A stretch of DNA of 64,000 bases from assembly GCA_963756975.1 (NCBI GenBank), contig CAVWPS010000001.1, forward strand, positions 1-64,000, in the 5' to 3' direction. The notes beneath the pieces are model-generated. The model worked only from the letters and a program-made list of their open reading frames with translations. It searched no databases and had not been told where the DNA came from. The first letter of the stretch is position 1. Each line of letters starts with the position of its first letter. This DNA comes from CAVRQM01 sp963756975. Its GTDB lineage: Bacteria; Pseudomonadota; Alphaproteobacteria; Acetobacterales; Acetobacteraceae. Made by a program: the position numbers and the translations under genes. Positions 37,953 through 47,716 of the stretch are shown in pieces.

Positions 37953-38612
37953 TTAGGCCGGCGGGGAAACCTGCCGGCCGAACGCCTTCAGCCACGTCTG
38001 AACCGCGTCCCTGACGCCCGCGTCGATCTCGGCCTCGTCCGGCGGATCGACCGCGAGGGTCGCGCGCATGAACATCAGGCCGCGCAGCAGGGCGAAGAAC
38101 TGCCACGCGGCACTGTCCACATCCTCCGCCTCGATCATGCCGCGCGCCTGCAGCCCGCGTGCCCACTCCGCGAAGCGGCGATGGGTTTTGTGCGGACCGT
38201 TCAGGTAGAACGCCCGCCCGAGCTCCGGGAACCGGGCACTTTCCGCGACCGCGATCCGGTAGATCGCGAGCGTGCGGGGCCGCACCATGAAATCGAGCCA
38301 GCAATGGCCGACCCGCATCAGGCTGGCGCGCAGATCGTCGATTTCGGCCGGCAGCTCGGTCTCGTCGAATGTCTGCATCATGCCGCGCTCGCCGACGATG
38401 GTCGCGAACAGCACGTCCTTGCTGGTGAAATGGGCGTACAGCGTCGCCTTCGACACGCCCGCCAGCCGGGCGACCGCGTCCATGCTGGTCTCGCCGTAGC
38501 CGTGGGCGAGGAACAGCCGCTCCGCCGCGTCGATCATCGCGCGGCGCTTCTTGGTGGCGCCCGGCGTCGCGGCCGCCGTCGCGATCTGGGGCAGTTCCAT
38601 GACATCGGCCAT
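37953..38612 (-). CDS. TetR-family transcriptional regulator
   Basis: 219 residues. Helix-turn-helix at about 20-65: RAMIDAAERLFLAHGYGETSMDAVARLAGVSKATLYAHFTSKDVLF. The C-terminal part (FMVRPRTLAIYRIAVAESARFPELGRAFYLNGP) matches the AcrR-type ligand domain. It is the last of four minus-strand genes (CinA, DUF302, TehA, TetR) and lies 47 bases after tehA; inverted repeats overlap its start. It may regulate the anion channel upstream or itself. Confidence 0.88.
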   Translation of the reverse strand: MADVMELPQIATAAATPGATKKRRAMIDAAERLFLAHGYGETSMDAVARLAGVSKATLYAHFTSKDVLFATIVGERGMMQTFDETELPAEIDDLRASLMRVGHCWLDFMVRPRTLAIYRIAVAESARFPELGRAFYLNGPHKTHRRFAEWARGLQARGMIEAEDVDSAAWQFFALLRGLMFMRATLAVDPPDEAEIDAGVRDAVQTWLKAFGRQVSPPA

Positions 38613-38647
38613 GGCCGCGATGTCATCGGACGGTTTGACCGAGTCAA
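38601..38647. promoter_or_regulatory. Candidate TetR operator(s)
   Basis: TTGAC-CGA-GTCAA (38635-38647) is a perfect inverted repeat just upstream of the TetR gene; a second, GACATCG...CGATGTC (38601-38607 and 38618-38624), spans its start codon around a GGCCATGGCC palindrome. TetR proteins commonly bind such sites near their own start. Function is inferred from symmetry and place. Confidence 0.4.
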
Positions 38648-38659
38648 GTGAAACGGGGG

Positions 38660-39646
38660 TCAGAGACTCAGCGTCCGCAACTCACCCCGGGCCACGCCGA
38701 CCAGCGTGCGGACGAGCAGCCCGGCGATGACGATGGTGGTAAACGCCAGCAGCCCGATCGCCACCGCGTCGGTGATCCGGCCGGGGTCGACGGCCGCGAA
38801 GCGCAACGCGGCGATGGTCGAGGCGGCGAGCGGGAAGCCGACCGCCCACCACGAGACCCGGAACGGGCAGCAGGCGCGCAGATGGCGCAACCGGCCGAGC
38901 AGGACGGCCAGCATGAACACCGTCAGCACGAACAGGCCTTGGGCGAACAGGTCGACCTGCCCGGTGATGGTGACATAGGCGGAAAAGCCGACCGCGAACG
39001 GCGCGACCAGGATGAGCAGCGACGGTTGCAGCGCGTCCGGCATCGGCGGCTCGAACACCAGCCGCGAGAACACCAGGGTGAACAGCGGCACGGCGAAGAA
39101 CAGGCCGATCGCGAGGCCGACCATCATCACGCCGTGCATCGGCGGCAGGCCGAGCGAGGGGATCGCGAGCGGCACGTCGAGCATGCCGACCACCGGGACG
39201 ATCCAGGCCGGCGTCGCGTGCGCGACCTGCTGCCGGTCGCTCATCCACCGGCTCACGATCAGCCACGCGAAGCCGAGCATGCCGGCCGCGCCGATGGCCC
39301 AGACGATCTGCGCCAGCACCCGGCTGAACGGGGCGAGCACGATCGGCATCAGCAGGAGGCTGATGAGGACGGTGCCGAACAGGTTGCCGGCGATCGGGTG
39401 AAAGAATTCTTTCCGAACCGCGTCCGGCGCGGTGGCGCATTTGACGAGGTAGCCGGCGAGAACGACGACAAAGGACGCGACCGCGAGCGCCCCGACGATG
39501 TCGGCGATCAGGGCAGGGAGGCCGAACCCGGCATGTGCGAGCCGCCAGGCGACCGACAGGCCGGTCAGGCCCATGGTCGAGCCGAACAGCCCGACCGGGA
39601 GGTATTCGAGCCGCGCGGTCCGAACGGCGACCGAACCGTCGCTCAT
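38660..39646 (-). CDS. TehA/SLAC1-family anion channel or transporter
   Basis: 328 residues with about ten membrane segments. LEYLPVGLFGSTMGLTGLSVAW at the N-terminus, KEFFHPIAGNLFGTVLISLLLMP near 82, and ISLL-type and CCPFRVSWWAVGFPLAA near 265 match the SLAC1/TehA family. Members move anions or confer tellurite resistance; the substrate is unknown here. Start overlaps the DUF302 stop by four bases. Confidence 0.85.
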   Translation of the reverse strand: MSDGSVAVRTARLEYLPVGLFGSTMGLTGLSVAWRLAHAGFGLPALIADIVGALAVASFVVVLAGYLVKCATAPDAVRKEFFHPIAGNLFGTVLISLLLMPIVLAPFSRVLAQIVWAIGAAGMLGFAWLIVSRWMSDRQQVAHATPAWIVPVVGMLDVPLAIPSLGLPPMHGVMMVGLAIGLFFAVPLFTLVFSRLVFEPPMPDALQPSLLILVAPFAVGFSAYVTITGQVDLFAQGLFVLTVFMLAVLLGRLRHLRACCPFRVSWWAVGFPLAASTIAALRFAAVDPGRITDAVAIGLLAFTTIVIAGLLVRTLVGVARGELRTLSL

Positions 39647-40038
39647 GCGGCGAGCGCGGTTGCGATCAGGCCCTGCGCGGGGTCGAGCCGGACCGCCAGA
39701 TCGGCCGGGACGCCCGCGTCGGTCATCGTGGCCGCGATCGGATGATAGGACACCACCACGCCGCCGCCTGCTTGTTCACGCACCAGCACGCGCAGCGGCA
39801 GGTCGAGGGCCGCCGCCGGGGCGGCGAGCATGAGCGGGGTGCCGCCCTTCGGGTTGCCGTAGATCAGCACCGTGGTCGGCGGCATCTCGAGCCCGGCCGC
39901 ACGCGCGTTGGCCGCGTGGTCGATGGTGGCAAAGATCGTCGAACCGGCGCGCTCGATCGCGGCCGTCAGCCGGTCCAGCGTGGCGGCGAACCCGACGGGA
40001 CTGACGAGATCGCGGATCGTGGCGCTTCGATCGGCCAT
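39643..40038 (-). CDS. DUF302 domain protein
   Basis: 131 residues, essentially a single DUF302 domain: VGFAATLDRLTAAIERAGSTIFATIDHAANA, then TTVLIYGNPKGGTPLMLAAPAAALDLPLRVLV. No signal peptide. The family is of unknown function and is often found beside membrane or redox genes. Here it is coupled to the TehA-like gene. Confidence 0.85.
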   Translation of the reverse strand: MADRSATIRDLVSPVGFAATLDRLTAAIERAGSTIFATIDHAANARAAGLEMPPTTVLIYGNPKGGTPLMLAAPAAALDLPLRVLVREQAGGGVVVSYHPIAATMTDAGVPADLAVRLDPAQGLIATALAA

Positions 40039-40073
40039 GGGCTGCCTCCCGCTCGTTCTCGGCCTCGTAAATG

Positions 40074-40556
40074 TTACGGTGATCCGGCCAGCATTGCGAG
40101 CGCCACCAGAACCGTCGCCCGTCGCACCGCGTCGCGATCGCCGTCGAACCGCTCGCTCCGGGTGACGGTCCCGCCCGCGGTGGCAAGGCCGAACCAGACG
40201 AGGCCCACCGGCTTTTCGGCCGTCCCGCCGCCCGGCCCGGCGACGCCGGTGACCGCGACGGCGATGTCGGCCGCGAGTGCGGCGCGCGCACCCTCGGCCA
40301 TCGCCGCCGCGACCGGCGCGCTGACGGCGCCATGTTCGGCGATGACCGGCGCGGGCACGCCGAGCAGGGCGGTCTTGATCCGGTTCGCATAGGCGACGAT
40401 CCCGCCGAGCACGACGTCGCTGCTGCCGGGGATCGCCGTCAGTGCGCCGCAGATCAGTCCGCCGGTGCAGCTTTCGGCCGTCGCCACGGTCTTACCGCGC
40501 GCCCGGAACGCCCCGATGGCGGTGAGCGCGGCCTCATGGATGTCGGGGTCGGGCAG
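40074..40556 (-). CDS. CinA C-terminal-domain protein (nicotinamide-nucleotide amidase family)
   Basis: About 160 residues, the stand-alone PncC-like domain that deamidates nicotinamide mononucleotide. GKTVATAESCTGGLICGALTAIPGSS and VLGGIVAYANRIKTALLGV are the family signatures, followed by AEGARAALAADIAVAVTGVAGPGGGTAEKPVGLVW. The start is unclear: no ATG, GTG or TTG is in a good place, and I give CTG 40556 because it yields the usual length. An indel near 40560-40600 may hide the true start. Confidence 0.82.
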   Translation of the reverse strand: MPDPDIHEAALTAIGAFRARGKTVATAESCTGGLICGALTAIPGSSDVVLGGIVAYANRIKTALLGVPAPVIAEHGAVSAPVAAAMAEGARAALAADIAVAVTGVAGPGGGTAEKPVGLVWFGLATAGGTVTRSERFDGDRDAVRRATVLVALAMLAGSP

Positions 40557-40636
40557 GGCGGGGTTCTTTCGGACAGCGGGGACTCCTGTTTGGGGCCGGT
40601 GGACGGCGAACTCAACCGGGGGCGGCCGGCAGCCGA

Positions 40637-40669
40637 GCTTGCACGTTCGGCTTGCACGTTCGGCTTGCG
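40637..40669. repeat. 13-base tandem repeat between cinA and fumC
   Basis: GCTTGCACGTTCG occurs at 40637-40649 and 40650-40662, and a third copy begins at 40663 (GCTTGC). It lies in the roughly 200-base divergent gap, where binding sites would be expected. Confidence 0.8.
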
Positions 40670-40758
40670 GGGGGTTCGCCCGGCCGCCAACGCCGCGAGT
40701 TGACGGGCGCGCTCCGGTGGCGCAGCCCGTCGCCTTCGCGAGCGCCGAGGAGCCAGCC

Positions 40759-42205
40759 ATGCCCGACCCCACCCTGAACGACCTGCCGATCGGCCTGTCC
40801 GCCACCGGCACGCGTGCCGAGCGCGACAGCATGGGGGCGGTCGATGTGCCGGCCGACCGGTATTGGGGCGCGCAGACGCAACGCTCGCTGCACCATTTCT
40901 CCATCGGCCGGGACAAGATGCCGGTCGAGGTCTATCGCGCCTACGGCACGGTCAAGAAGGCGGCGGCCGAGGTGAACGCGGCGATGGGGCGGCTGCCGGC
41001 GTGGAAGGCGGCGGCGATCGTGCGGGCGGCGGACGAGACGATCTCGGGCGCGCTCGACGGGCATTACCCGCTGTTCGTGTGGCAGACCGGGTCCGGCACG
41101 CAGTCGAACATGAACGTCAACGAGGTGATCGCGAACCGCGCCATCCAGCTGCTCGGCGGCACGCTTGGAGTCGAACGCGCCGATCCATCCGAACGACGAC
41201 GTCAACATGAGCCAGTCGAGCAACGACACGTTCCCGACGGCCATGCATGTGGCCACGTTGACCGAGCTGGATTCGCGGCTGCTGCCGGAGCTGGAGGCTT
41301 TGGCCGGCGTGATCGAGCAGCGTTCGGCGCAGTGGATGGATGTGGTGAAAATCGGCCGCACCCATCTGGAGGATGCGGTGCCGCTGACCGTCGGGCAGGA
41401 ATGGTCCGGCTGGGCGCACCAGATCCGCGATGCGGTCGCAGCCGTGCGGCAGGCCCGCGCGGGGCTGCTGGAGCTGGCGGCGGGCGGCACGGCGGTCGGG
41501 ACCGGCATCACCGCGCCGAAAGGGTTCGGGGCCGCCATCGCCAAGCGGATCGCCGAGTTGACCGGGCAGCCTTACGTGACGGCCGCGAACAAGTTTGCCG
41601 CGCAAGGCTCGCTCGATGCGATGGTGCGGGTCAGCGCGTCGCTGCGCGGTGTGGCCGTGGCGCTGATGAAGGTCGCCAACGACATGCGCTGGCTCGGCTC
41701 GGGGCCGCGCTGCGGGCTCGGCGAGTTGCTGCTGCCCGACAACGAGCCCGGCAGCTCGATCATGCCCGGGAAGGTGAACCCGACGCAGTGCGAGGCGATC
41801 GTGATGATCTCGATCGCGGTGATCGGCGAGGACACGGCGGTCGCGTTCGCCGGGTCGCAGGGCAATTTCGAGCTGAACGTGATGCGGCCGCTGGTGGTCA
41901 ACAACGTGCTGCACTCGATCCGGATCTTGGCCGACGGGTGCGAGATGTTCCGGCTGCACTCGGTCGAGGGGACGACGCTGAACGAGACCAGGATCGCGGC
42001 GCATGTCGAGAACTCGGTGATGCTGGTGACGGCGCTGAGCCCGGTGGTCGGCTACGACCGGGCGGCGGCGATCGCGCACGATGCGATGGCGCACGGAACC
42101 ACGCTGCGCGAGGCGGCTTTGGCGTCCGGCGCCATCGACGCGGCCAAGTTCGACGAGGTGGTCGATGCGCGCAAAATGGTGGGGCAGGGCTTTTCCGGAG
42201 CGTAG
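40759..42205 (+). CDS. fumC: Class II fumarase (one frame break)
   Basis: Fumarate hydratase of the citric acid cycle. RDSMGAVDVPADRYWGAQTQRSLHHF at the N-terminus, QTGSGTQSNMNVNEVIANRA near 108, then HPNDDVNMSQSSNDTFPTAMH, GRTHLEDAVPLTVGQE, and the signature GSSIMPGKVNPTQCEA. The frame breaks near 41165-41172, between GGTLG and SNAPIHPNDD. Joined length is about 482 residues, slightly longer than usual. As a central enzyme it is likely intact in the organism. AGGAG precedes the ATG. Confidence 0.93.
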
Positions 42206-42208
42206 GGC

Positions 42209-43069
42209 ATGGCGGGACAACTGGACGGCAAGATCGCGGTGGTGACCGGGGCGGCGCGCGGGATCGGGCGCGCGACGGCGGCGGCTTTTTCCCGCGAAGG
42301 GGCGGACGTGATCGGCATCGACATCGCGGGGCCGGTCAGCGGCACGCTCGAAGTGACGCCCGCGACCGGCGACGAGCTGTCGGAAACGGGACGCATGGTC
42401 ACTGCCGCCGGACGCCGCTGGCGCGCGATAAAACTCGATCAGCGCGACATGGGTTCGGTCCGCGCGGCGGCCGAGACCGTTCGCAAAGAGTTCGGGGGCT
42501 TGGACATCCTGTTCGCAAACGCCGGCATCCAGGCGTTCAAGCCGTTGCTGGAGATGGAGGATGCGGACTGGCACGACCAGATCGACGTCAACCTGACCGG
42601 CACGGCCAACATGCTGCGCGCATTCGCGCCGCTGATCGTGGCGCGCGGCGGCGGGCGGATCATCGTCTGCTCGTCGACGCAGGGGCGGCACGGGACGAAG
42701 AACGGGGCGGCGTACAGCGCGTCGAAATACGGCATCATCGGGCTGATGAAGTCGGCGGCACTGGAGTTGGGCGCGCACAAGATCACGGTCAACGCGGTCA
42801 TCCCCGGCCTGATCGACACGCCGCTGACCCGGCACGAACAACGGTACGCGCAGGCGATCGAGGTGTCCGGCAAGGAGCCGACCGGCGACGCGGCGCCGGA
42901 CGAGGCGACGGCGAAGGCGGGGCTGATCGCGAAGACCCCGCTCGGCGTGCCGTGGATCGAGCCGGAGGATGTGGCCCCGGTGGTGGTGTTCCTGGCCTCC
43001 GACGCGGCGCGGATGGTGAGCGGGGCGACCTACGACGTGACCGGCGGGGACAGCGCCAACTCGGTCTAA
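42209..43069 (+). CDS. Short-chain dehydrogenase, mycofactocin-type insertion
   Basis: 286 residues. VVTGAARGIGRATAAAFSREGA binds the dinucleotide, NAG is at about 107, and the active-site Ser-x12-Tyr-x3-Lys runs through CSSTQGRHGTKNGAAYSASKYG. Between beta-2 and beta-3 it has an insertion of about 25 residues (VSGTLEVTPATGDELSETGRMVTAAGRRW), the feature of the SDR subgroup that keeps its NAD tightly bound and is linked to mycofactocin. No mycofactocin genes are in the window. It follows fumC by three bases and overlaps the convergent membrane-protein stop by four. Substrate unknown. Confidence 0.8.
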   Translation: MAGQLDGKIAVVTGAARGIGRATAAAFSREGADVIGIDIAGPVSGTLEVTPATGDELSETGRMVTAAGRRWRAIKLDQRDMGSVRAAAETVRKEFGGLDILFANAGIQAFKPLLEMEDADWHDQIDVNLTGTANMLRAFAPLIVARGGGRIIVCSSTQGRHGTKNGAAYSASKYGIIGLMKSAALELGAHKITVNAVIPGLIDTPLTRHEQRYAQAIEVSGKEPTGDAAPDEATAKAGLIAKTPLGVPWIEPEDVAPVVVFLASDAARMVSGATYDVTGGDSANSV

Positions 43070-45172
43070 TTCGTCAGTTCGAGTTCGTGCAGGTAGATGG
43101 CGAGGTCGCGCTGGTCCGGTCCCAGCCCGTGCTCGGACGGCCGGTCGGTGCGGCTCATGCGGAGTTTGACGTCGTAGCCGTCGTGGCCGGGACCGGTGCC
43201 GTCGCCGAGCGGCACCGACTGCGCGATGGTGTCGTCGCCGACCACCCATTGCGTCGCGAACCGTCCGTTGACGACCACCGTCACGATGATCGGGCCCTCG
43301 CCCGCGCTGTAGGCGTGCAGCCAAGCGTGCAGAACCGGGTGCGGGCGCCCGGGGCGGAGCGCGAGGGTCGCTTCGGGGCCGGCCGACCAGACGCCGAACG
43401 GCTCCGGCCCGAACCAGCCGCCGCCGAGGAATTTCGCTGCGACGTCGATGCCCATGCGCTGCCCGATCGGGGCGGACGGAGGTGTGACGGGCGGGAGGCC
43501 GCTCAGCACCTCCGGGTTCGCGGCGCAGATGCCCATCGGGCCGATCACCCGGCACAGGCGCGTCGCGTCCGGCACCGATAACGGCCCGGTCGTGGCGCTG
43601 CCGCCCATAAAAATCCGCAACTCGTCGGGCTGAAGCGGTGTCGCGACCGGCTCGAAACCGGGGCAGGGGGCGAGGCCGGTCGTGCGGGCGGTGAACATGG
43701 TGTTCACGGTGACCGGGAAGCGCGACGACGCGAGCAGCACGTCCCGCACGCCGGGCATTTCGAGTTTCAGGCCGCAGTCGAAGGTCGGCGTCAGCACGAG
43801 GCGCTTGCGTCCGGCCAGGGCCGCGTCGAGCCGGGCGACGTCGATCGTGTGCGGATCCTGCCGGCTGAGCCGCTTCGTGTCCTCCAGCCGCATGCCGCCG
43901 GTCTCGGCCACCTGAAGGCACGCGGCGAGCAGCAGCAGGGGCCAGGCGAAGCGGGGCGCAACCGAGCGAGACACCGCCACGACGCTGCCGAGCAGCAGAA
44001 CGTAGGCGACGGGCCAGAACAGCCGTCCGCTGCCCCGCAGGTGATGGAAGATCGCCGGTACGGGACCGAGGTTCAAAACCTCGATGTGGCCGAGGTAGAC
44101 CACGTTGGAGAGCGCCAATGCGGTGAGTCCGGCACCGGCGGCGATCAGCCCGGCATGGTCGCGCACGACGCGACCGGCATGCCAGCGCCGTGCGGTGGCG
44201 GCCGCGACGATCAGCAACAGCAGGATGCCGGCACCGAGGTACTGGAAGCCCTCGTATTGCCCGCCGGTCGCGTCGATCGTCTCCGGCACGACGAACCAGC
44301 CGGGCGGTGCCGCGCGCCAGACCGGCGACAGGAGGTTCATGGACCAGAAGCCGTAGCCGGCCTCGGGCGGGTCGGCCGCATAGCCGAATGTGGCCGCGAC
44401 GGCGACCGTGAGCGCCATGGCGGCGAGGAACACCAACGCCGCTTCCCGCCAGCGCCGGTCGCCCCGCACCAGCAGGGACAACGGTGCCGCCGCCAGCACC
44501 GCGGCCATCATGAACGCGAGATACGGGTGGATCAGCAGGGTCAGCGGCAGCAGAACGGGCGGCAGCAAACCGGCGGCCCGGCCGCCCGCGCACGGTTCGC
44601 GCGTACGATCCGATCCCCAGCAGCAGCGTGAAGTGGGACGAGAGTGCGACGTGGCCGAAACGGTACAGGAACGTCGGCAGCGCGGCCGCCAGCAGCGCGG
44701 CTGCGATGGCCGGGACGAGCCGGCGCTCGCCCAGGCTGCGCAACGCGAACACCGCCGCGACCGGCTGCAGCAGGCAGTTCAGCGCCAGCCACAGATACAG
44801 TGCCGGAAAGGCGGCCGGGATCCACGCCGCGAACGGTTTCAGCGACAGGCTGAGCAGCGGAATGCTGTCGGTCATCGCGATGCTGAGGCCGTGCGGCCAG
44901 TCCAGCAGCGTCGTCCACAGCAACGGCCAGTGCCAGGCATCGCGCAGGAACGCCCGTTGGCCCACGACGTGAACCACGATGTCGTCGGTGTAGCGGTAAT
45001 CCGGCAGCGACGCCCCGCGCAGGATGTCGCCCGGGAACACCGACGCCACGAACAGGATCCCGATCAGCAGGCCCGCCAGGTATCCGGCCCATCGCGGAAC
45101 GCCCCGGGGCCGGGCGGTCTCTCCGACGTGCGGCCGCCACAGGGTCGTTGCCGGCGCCGTCCGATCGTTCAT
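43066..45172 (-). CDS. Large polytopic membrane protein, DUF6311-like (one frame break)
   Basis: About 700 residues when joined. A cytoplasmic N-terminus is followed by a membrane segment (WAGYLAGLLIGILFVASVF), a luminal segment (DYRYTDDIVVHVVGQRAFLRDAWHWPLLWTTLL) with WPHGLSIAMTDSIPLLSL, and about nine more membrane segments; the last 250 residues are soluble. The pattern suggests a GT-C-like envelope protein of the DUF6311 group; assignment from memory of the family, moderate certainty. The frame breaks near 44580-44595 in a GC-only stretch; LLPPVLLPLTLLIHPYLAF resumes it. Divergent from the next SDR gene with a 100-base gap. Confidence 0.65.
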
Positions 45173-45272
45173 GCGGGTGCGAATAGCAGCCCTGTCGCGG
45201 TTTTGACCACGGGGCAGGGGCAACCGGCGACCGGCGCCCGTGTTGACCCGACCCAATCGTCGAGGTGCCGTC

Positions 45273-46290
45273 ATGCCCCGGATCACGCTGAAATCGCTCG
45301 CGCAACAAACGTGTCGTGCTGACCGGTGCGACCTCCGGCATCGGCCTCGCGACGGCGCGGCTGCTGGCGCAACGCGGGGCGGCGCTGCTGCTGGTGGCGC
45401 GCAACGAGGACGCCCTGCGCCAGCTTCGGGAGGAGCTGCGGGCGAAGGGCACGCGGGCCGATTACGCGGTGGCCGACGTCGCCGACGCCGAGCAGGTCGA
45501 CGCGGCGGCGGCGAAGGCGATCGAGGTGTTCGGCGGCTTCGACACCTGGGTCAACGACGCGGGTGCCTTCATGTACGGCCGGCTCGACGAGGTTTCGCTC
45601 GACGACCAGCGCCGCGTGTTCGACGTCGTCTACTGGGGCGTCGTGAACGGCACGCTCGCCGCCGCGCGGCATTTGCGGGAGCGGGGCGGGGCGATCGTCA
45701 ACATCGGCAGCGTGCTGGGCGAGTTCGCGATCCCGTTCCAGGGCACGTATTGCGCGGCCAAGTTCGCCGTCAAAGGTTTTACCGAGGCGTTTCGCCGCGA
45801 GGTCGAGGCGGCGCGCGAGCCGATCTCGCTGACGCTGATCAAGCCCGCCGCGATCGACACCTCGTTCATGGAACACGCGCGCAACCGCATCGGCGCGCCG
45901 GGCACGCGCAACCCGCCGCCCGCCTACCACCCGCATCTGGTCGCGCGCGCGGTGGCCCATGCGTGCGAGGTGTCGGCGCGCGACATCACGGTCGGCGGCG
46001 CGGGCGGCGCGGCGCTGGTGGTGGCGAACCGTCTCGCGCCCCGCGCCGTCGATTGGGTCAGCGCCCGCGTCGGCCGGTTCTCGCAGACGACAAACGACCC
46101 CGGCGAGCCGTCGCGCCGCGACAACCTGTACCAGCCGCGCGAGGACATGCACGAGCGCAGCAGCCTGCATCCGCTGACCCGCCGCACGAGCCTCGCACTC
46201 GAGGCGCAGTTGCATCCGGGTGTCACGATGGCGGCCGTCGCGGGGCTCGCCGCCCTGGCCCTCGGCAGCGCGCGCAGGGGCCGGTCATGA
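45273..46290 (+). CDS. Short-chain dehydrogenase with C-terminal membrane segment (one frame break)
   Basis: About 338 residues. RVVLTGATSGIGLATARLLAQRGA binds the cofactor, NDAGAF is at about 90, IGSVLGEFAIPFQGTYCAAKFAVKGF contains the Ser-Tyr-Lys triad. After the SDR domain comes a tail ending in a short hydrophobic helix (GVTMAAVAGLAALALGS), probably a membrane anchor. The first codons from ATG 45273 (PRITLKSLA) are separated from the main frame by a break near 45303-45310. Coupled to the MBL gene by an ATGA overlap. Substrate unknown. Confidence 0.75.
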
Positions 46291-47108
46291 CCCAGCAGAT
46301 CGAGCTGTCAGCCGACAACGAGATCGGCACGCCCGGTCCGCACGGCCTGATCGAGGTGCTGCCGGACGTCGCGTTCATGCGGCTGATGCTGGTCAACGTG
46401 GCCTTCGTCGGCCTGCCCGGCGGCGACTGGGTGCTGATCGACGCCGGGCTGCCGGGCATGGAGGGCACGATCACGGCGGCCGCCGACGCGCGGTTCGGGA
46501 TCGGCCGCCCGCCGGTCGCGATCGTCATGACCCACGGCCATTTCGATCATGTCGGCGTGCTCGACAGTCTCGCCGACCGCTGGCGCGTGCCGATCTGGGC
46601 GCACCGGCTGGAGAAGCCGTTCCTCGACGGTTCGCAATCCTACCCCCGTCCGGACCCGACGGTGGGCGGCGGGTTGCTGGCGCTGTCGGCGACCCTGTTC
46701 CCGCGCGGGCCGGTCGACGTGTCGCGACAGCTGCATCTGTTGCCGGACGACGGCACCGTGCCGCCGATGCCGGGTTGGCGCTGGGTGCACACGCCCGGCC
46801 ACACGGTCGGCCACGTCTCGTTCTGGCGTGAGGCGGATCGCACGCTGATCGCCGGCGACGCCTTCATCACGACCGCGCAGGAAAGCGCCTACGCCGTGGC
46901 GCTTCAGGCGGCCGAGATGCACGGGCCGCCGATGTATTTCACCGAGGATTTCGACGCGGCGAAGCGGTCGGTCGCCACATTGGCGGCGCTAGAGCCGGAG
47001 ATCGCGGTGACCGGCCACGGCCGGGCCATGCACGGGCGGACGATGCGCGACGCGCTGCACAGGCTCGCGCGGGATTTCGACACGGTCGCGCGGCCGCCGC
47101 ATCGCTAG
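46287..47108 (+). CDS. MBL-fold metallo-hydrolase
   Basis: 273 residues. Metal ligands of the metallo-beta-lactamase fold are all visible: THGHFDHVG near 88, HTPGHTVGHVSFW near 170, GDAF near 192 and VTGHGRAM near 245. The D-D-H pattern fits a glyoxalase II- or lactonase-like hydrolase. It ends with TAG overlapping the convergent dedA stop by three bases (shared CTAG). Substrate unknown. Confidence 0.85.
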   Translation: MTQQIELSADNEIGTPGPHGLIEVLPDVAFMRLMLVNVAFVGLPGGDWVLIDAGLPGMEGTITAAADARFGIGRPPVAIVMTHGHFDHVGVLDSLADRWRVPIWAHRLEKPFLDGSQSYPRPDPTVGGGLLALSATLFPRGPVDVSRQLHLLPDDGTVPPMPGWRWVHTPGHTVGHVSFWREADRTLIAGDAFITTAQESAYAVALQAAEMHGPPMYFTEDFDAAKRSVATLAALEPEIAVTGHGRAMHGRTMRDALHRLARDFDTVARPPHR

Positions 47109-47716
47109 GTCCGGTGGCGCAGTCGCCACCACACATAGGCGGCGAACGCGAGCACCATCACGACGAGGATCACGCCCTCGAACCGCTGCATGACAGCGTG
47201 CAACTGGGGGTCGGTGTTCCAGCGCTCGCCGAGCTTTTCGCCGATGTAGGCGAGGCCGTAGCACCACGGCCACGAGCCGATGAACGTGTAGAGCTGGAAC
47301 GGGAGCTGGCGCATGTGCGCGATGCCGGCGGGCAGGGCGATGAACGTCCGCACGCCCGGCAGCAACCGCGCCACCAGCACGGTGATGGCCCCGTAGCGGG
47401 CGAAGAACCGGTCGATGTGATCGAGTTCCGAGCGGCCGATCAGCACGTAGCGGCCGAGCTTCTCCGCGAGAGGGCGGCCGCCACGGTCGCCGATGACCCA
47501 GGCCACGGTGGAGCCGACGTTGCAGCCGATCGCCCCGGCCGTCGCGACCCAGAACAGGCTGAAATGACCGGTCGAGACGAGGTAGCCGGCGAACGGCATG
47601 ATCAATTCGGACGGCAACGGCAGGCACGCGGATTCCATCGCCATCAGCAGGACGATGCCGCCGTAGCCCCCGGCCGAGATGGTCGCGACCGTGAACGCGG
47701 CCAAGGCTTCGATCAT
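47105..47716 (-). CDS. DedA-family membrane protein
   Basis: 203 residues with four or five membrane segments. ESACLPLPSELIMPFAGYL near 28-46 and the FARYGAITVLVARLLPGVRTFIALPAGIAHM stretch near 105-135, with its conserved Arg and Gly-Pro-Pro-like turn, are DedA signatures. The family flips polyprenyl phosphate or phospholipids and supports proton-motive force. Its ATG overlaps the phosphoesterase stop as ATGA; it is the last gene of a three-gene minus-strand operon. Confidence 0.9.
   Translation of the reverse strand: MIEALAAFTVATISAGGYGGIVLLMAMESACLPLPSELIMPFAGYLVSTGHFSLFWVATAGAIGCNVGSTVAWVIGDRGGRPLAEKLGRYVLIGRSELDHIDRFFARYGAITVLVARLLPGVRTFIALPAGIAHMRQLPFQLYTFIGSWPWCYGLAYIGEKLGERWNTDPQLHAVMQRFEGVILVVMVLAFAAYVWWRLRHRT

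Noticed and set aside
42209..43069. Evidence for a mycofactocin system
   Set aside because: One SDR with the insertion is not enough; no mftA-F-like genes lie in the window.
40465..43581. A 1038-codon plus-strand open frame as one giant protein
   Set aside because: It is the N-terminal part of fumC followed by out-of-frame sequence after the break near 41168; conserved fumarase sequence continues in another frame.
41117..45286. A 1389-codon open frame on the minus strand
   Set aside because: Only its first part (from 45172) encodes the membrane protein; beyond the break near 44588 it is the antisense of fumC and the SDR gene, with Arg/His/Asp-rich composition typical of shadow frames in high-GC DNA.
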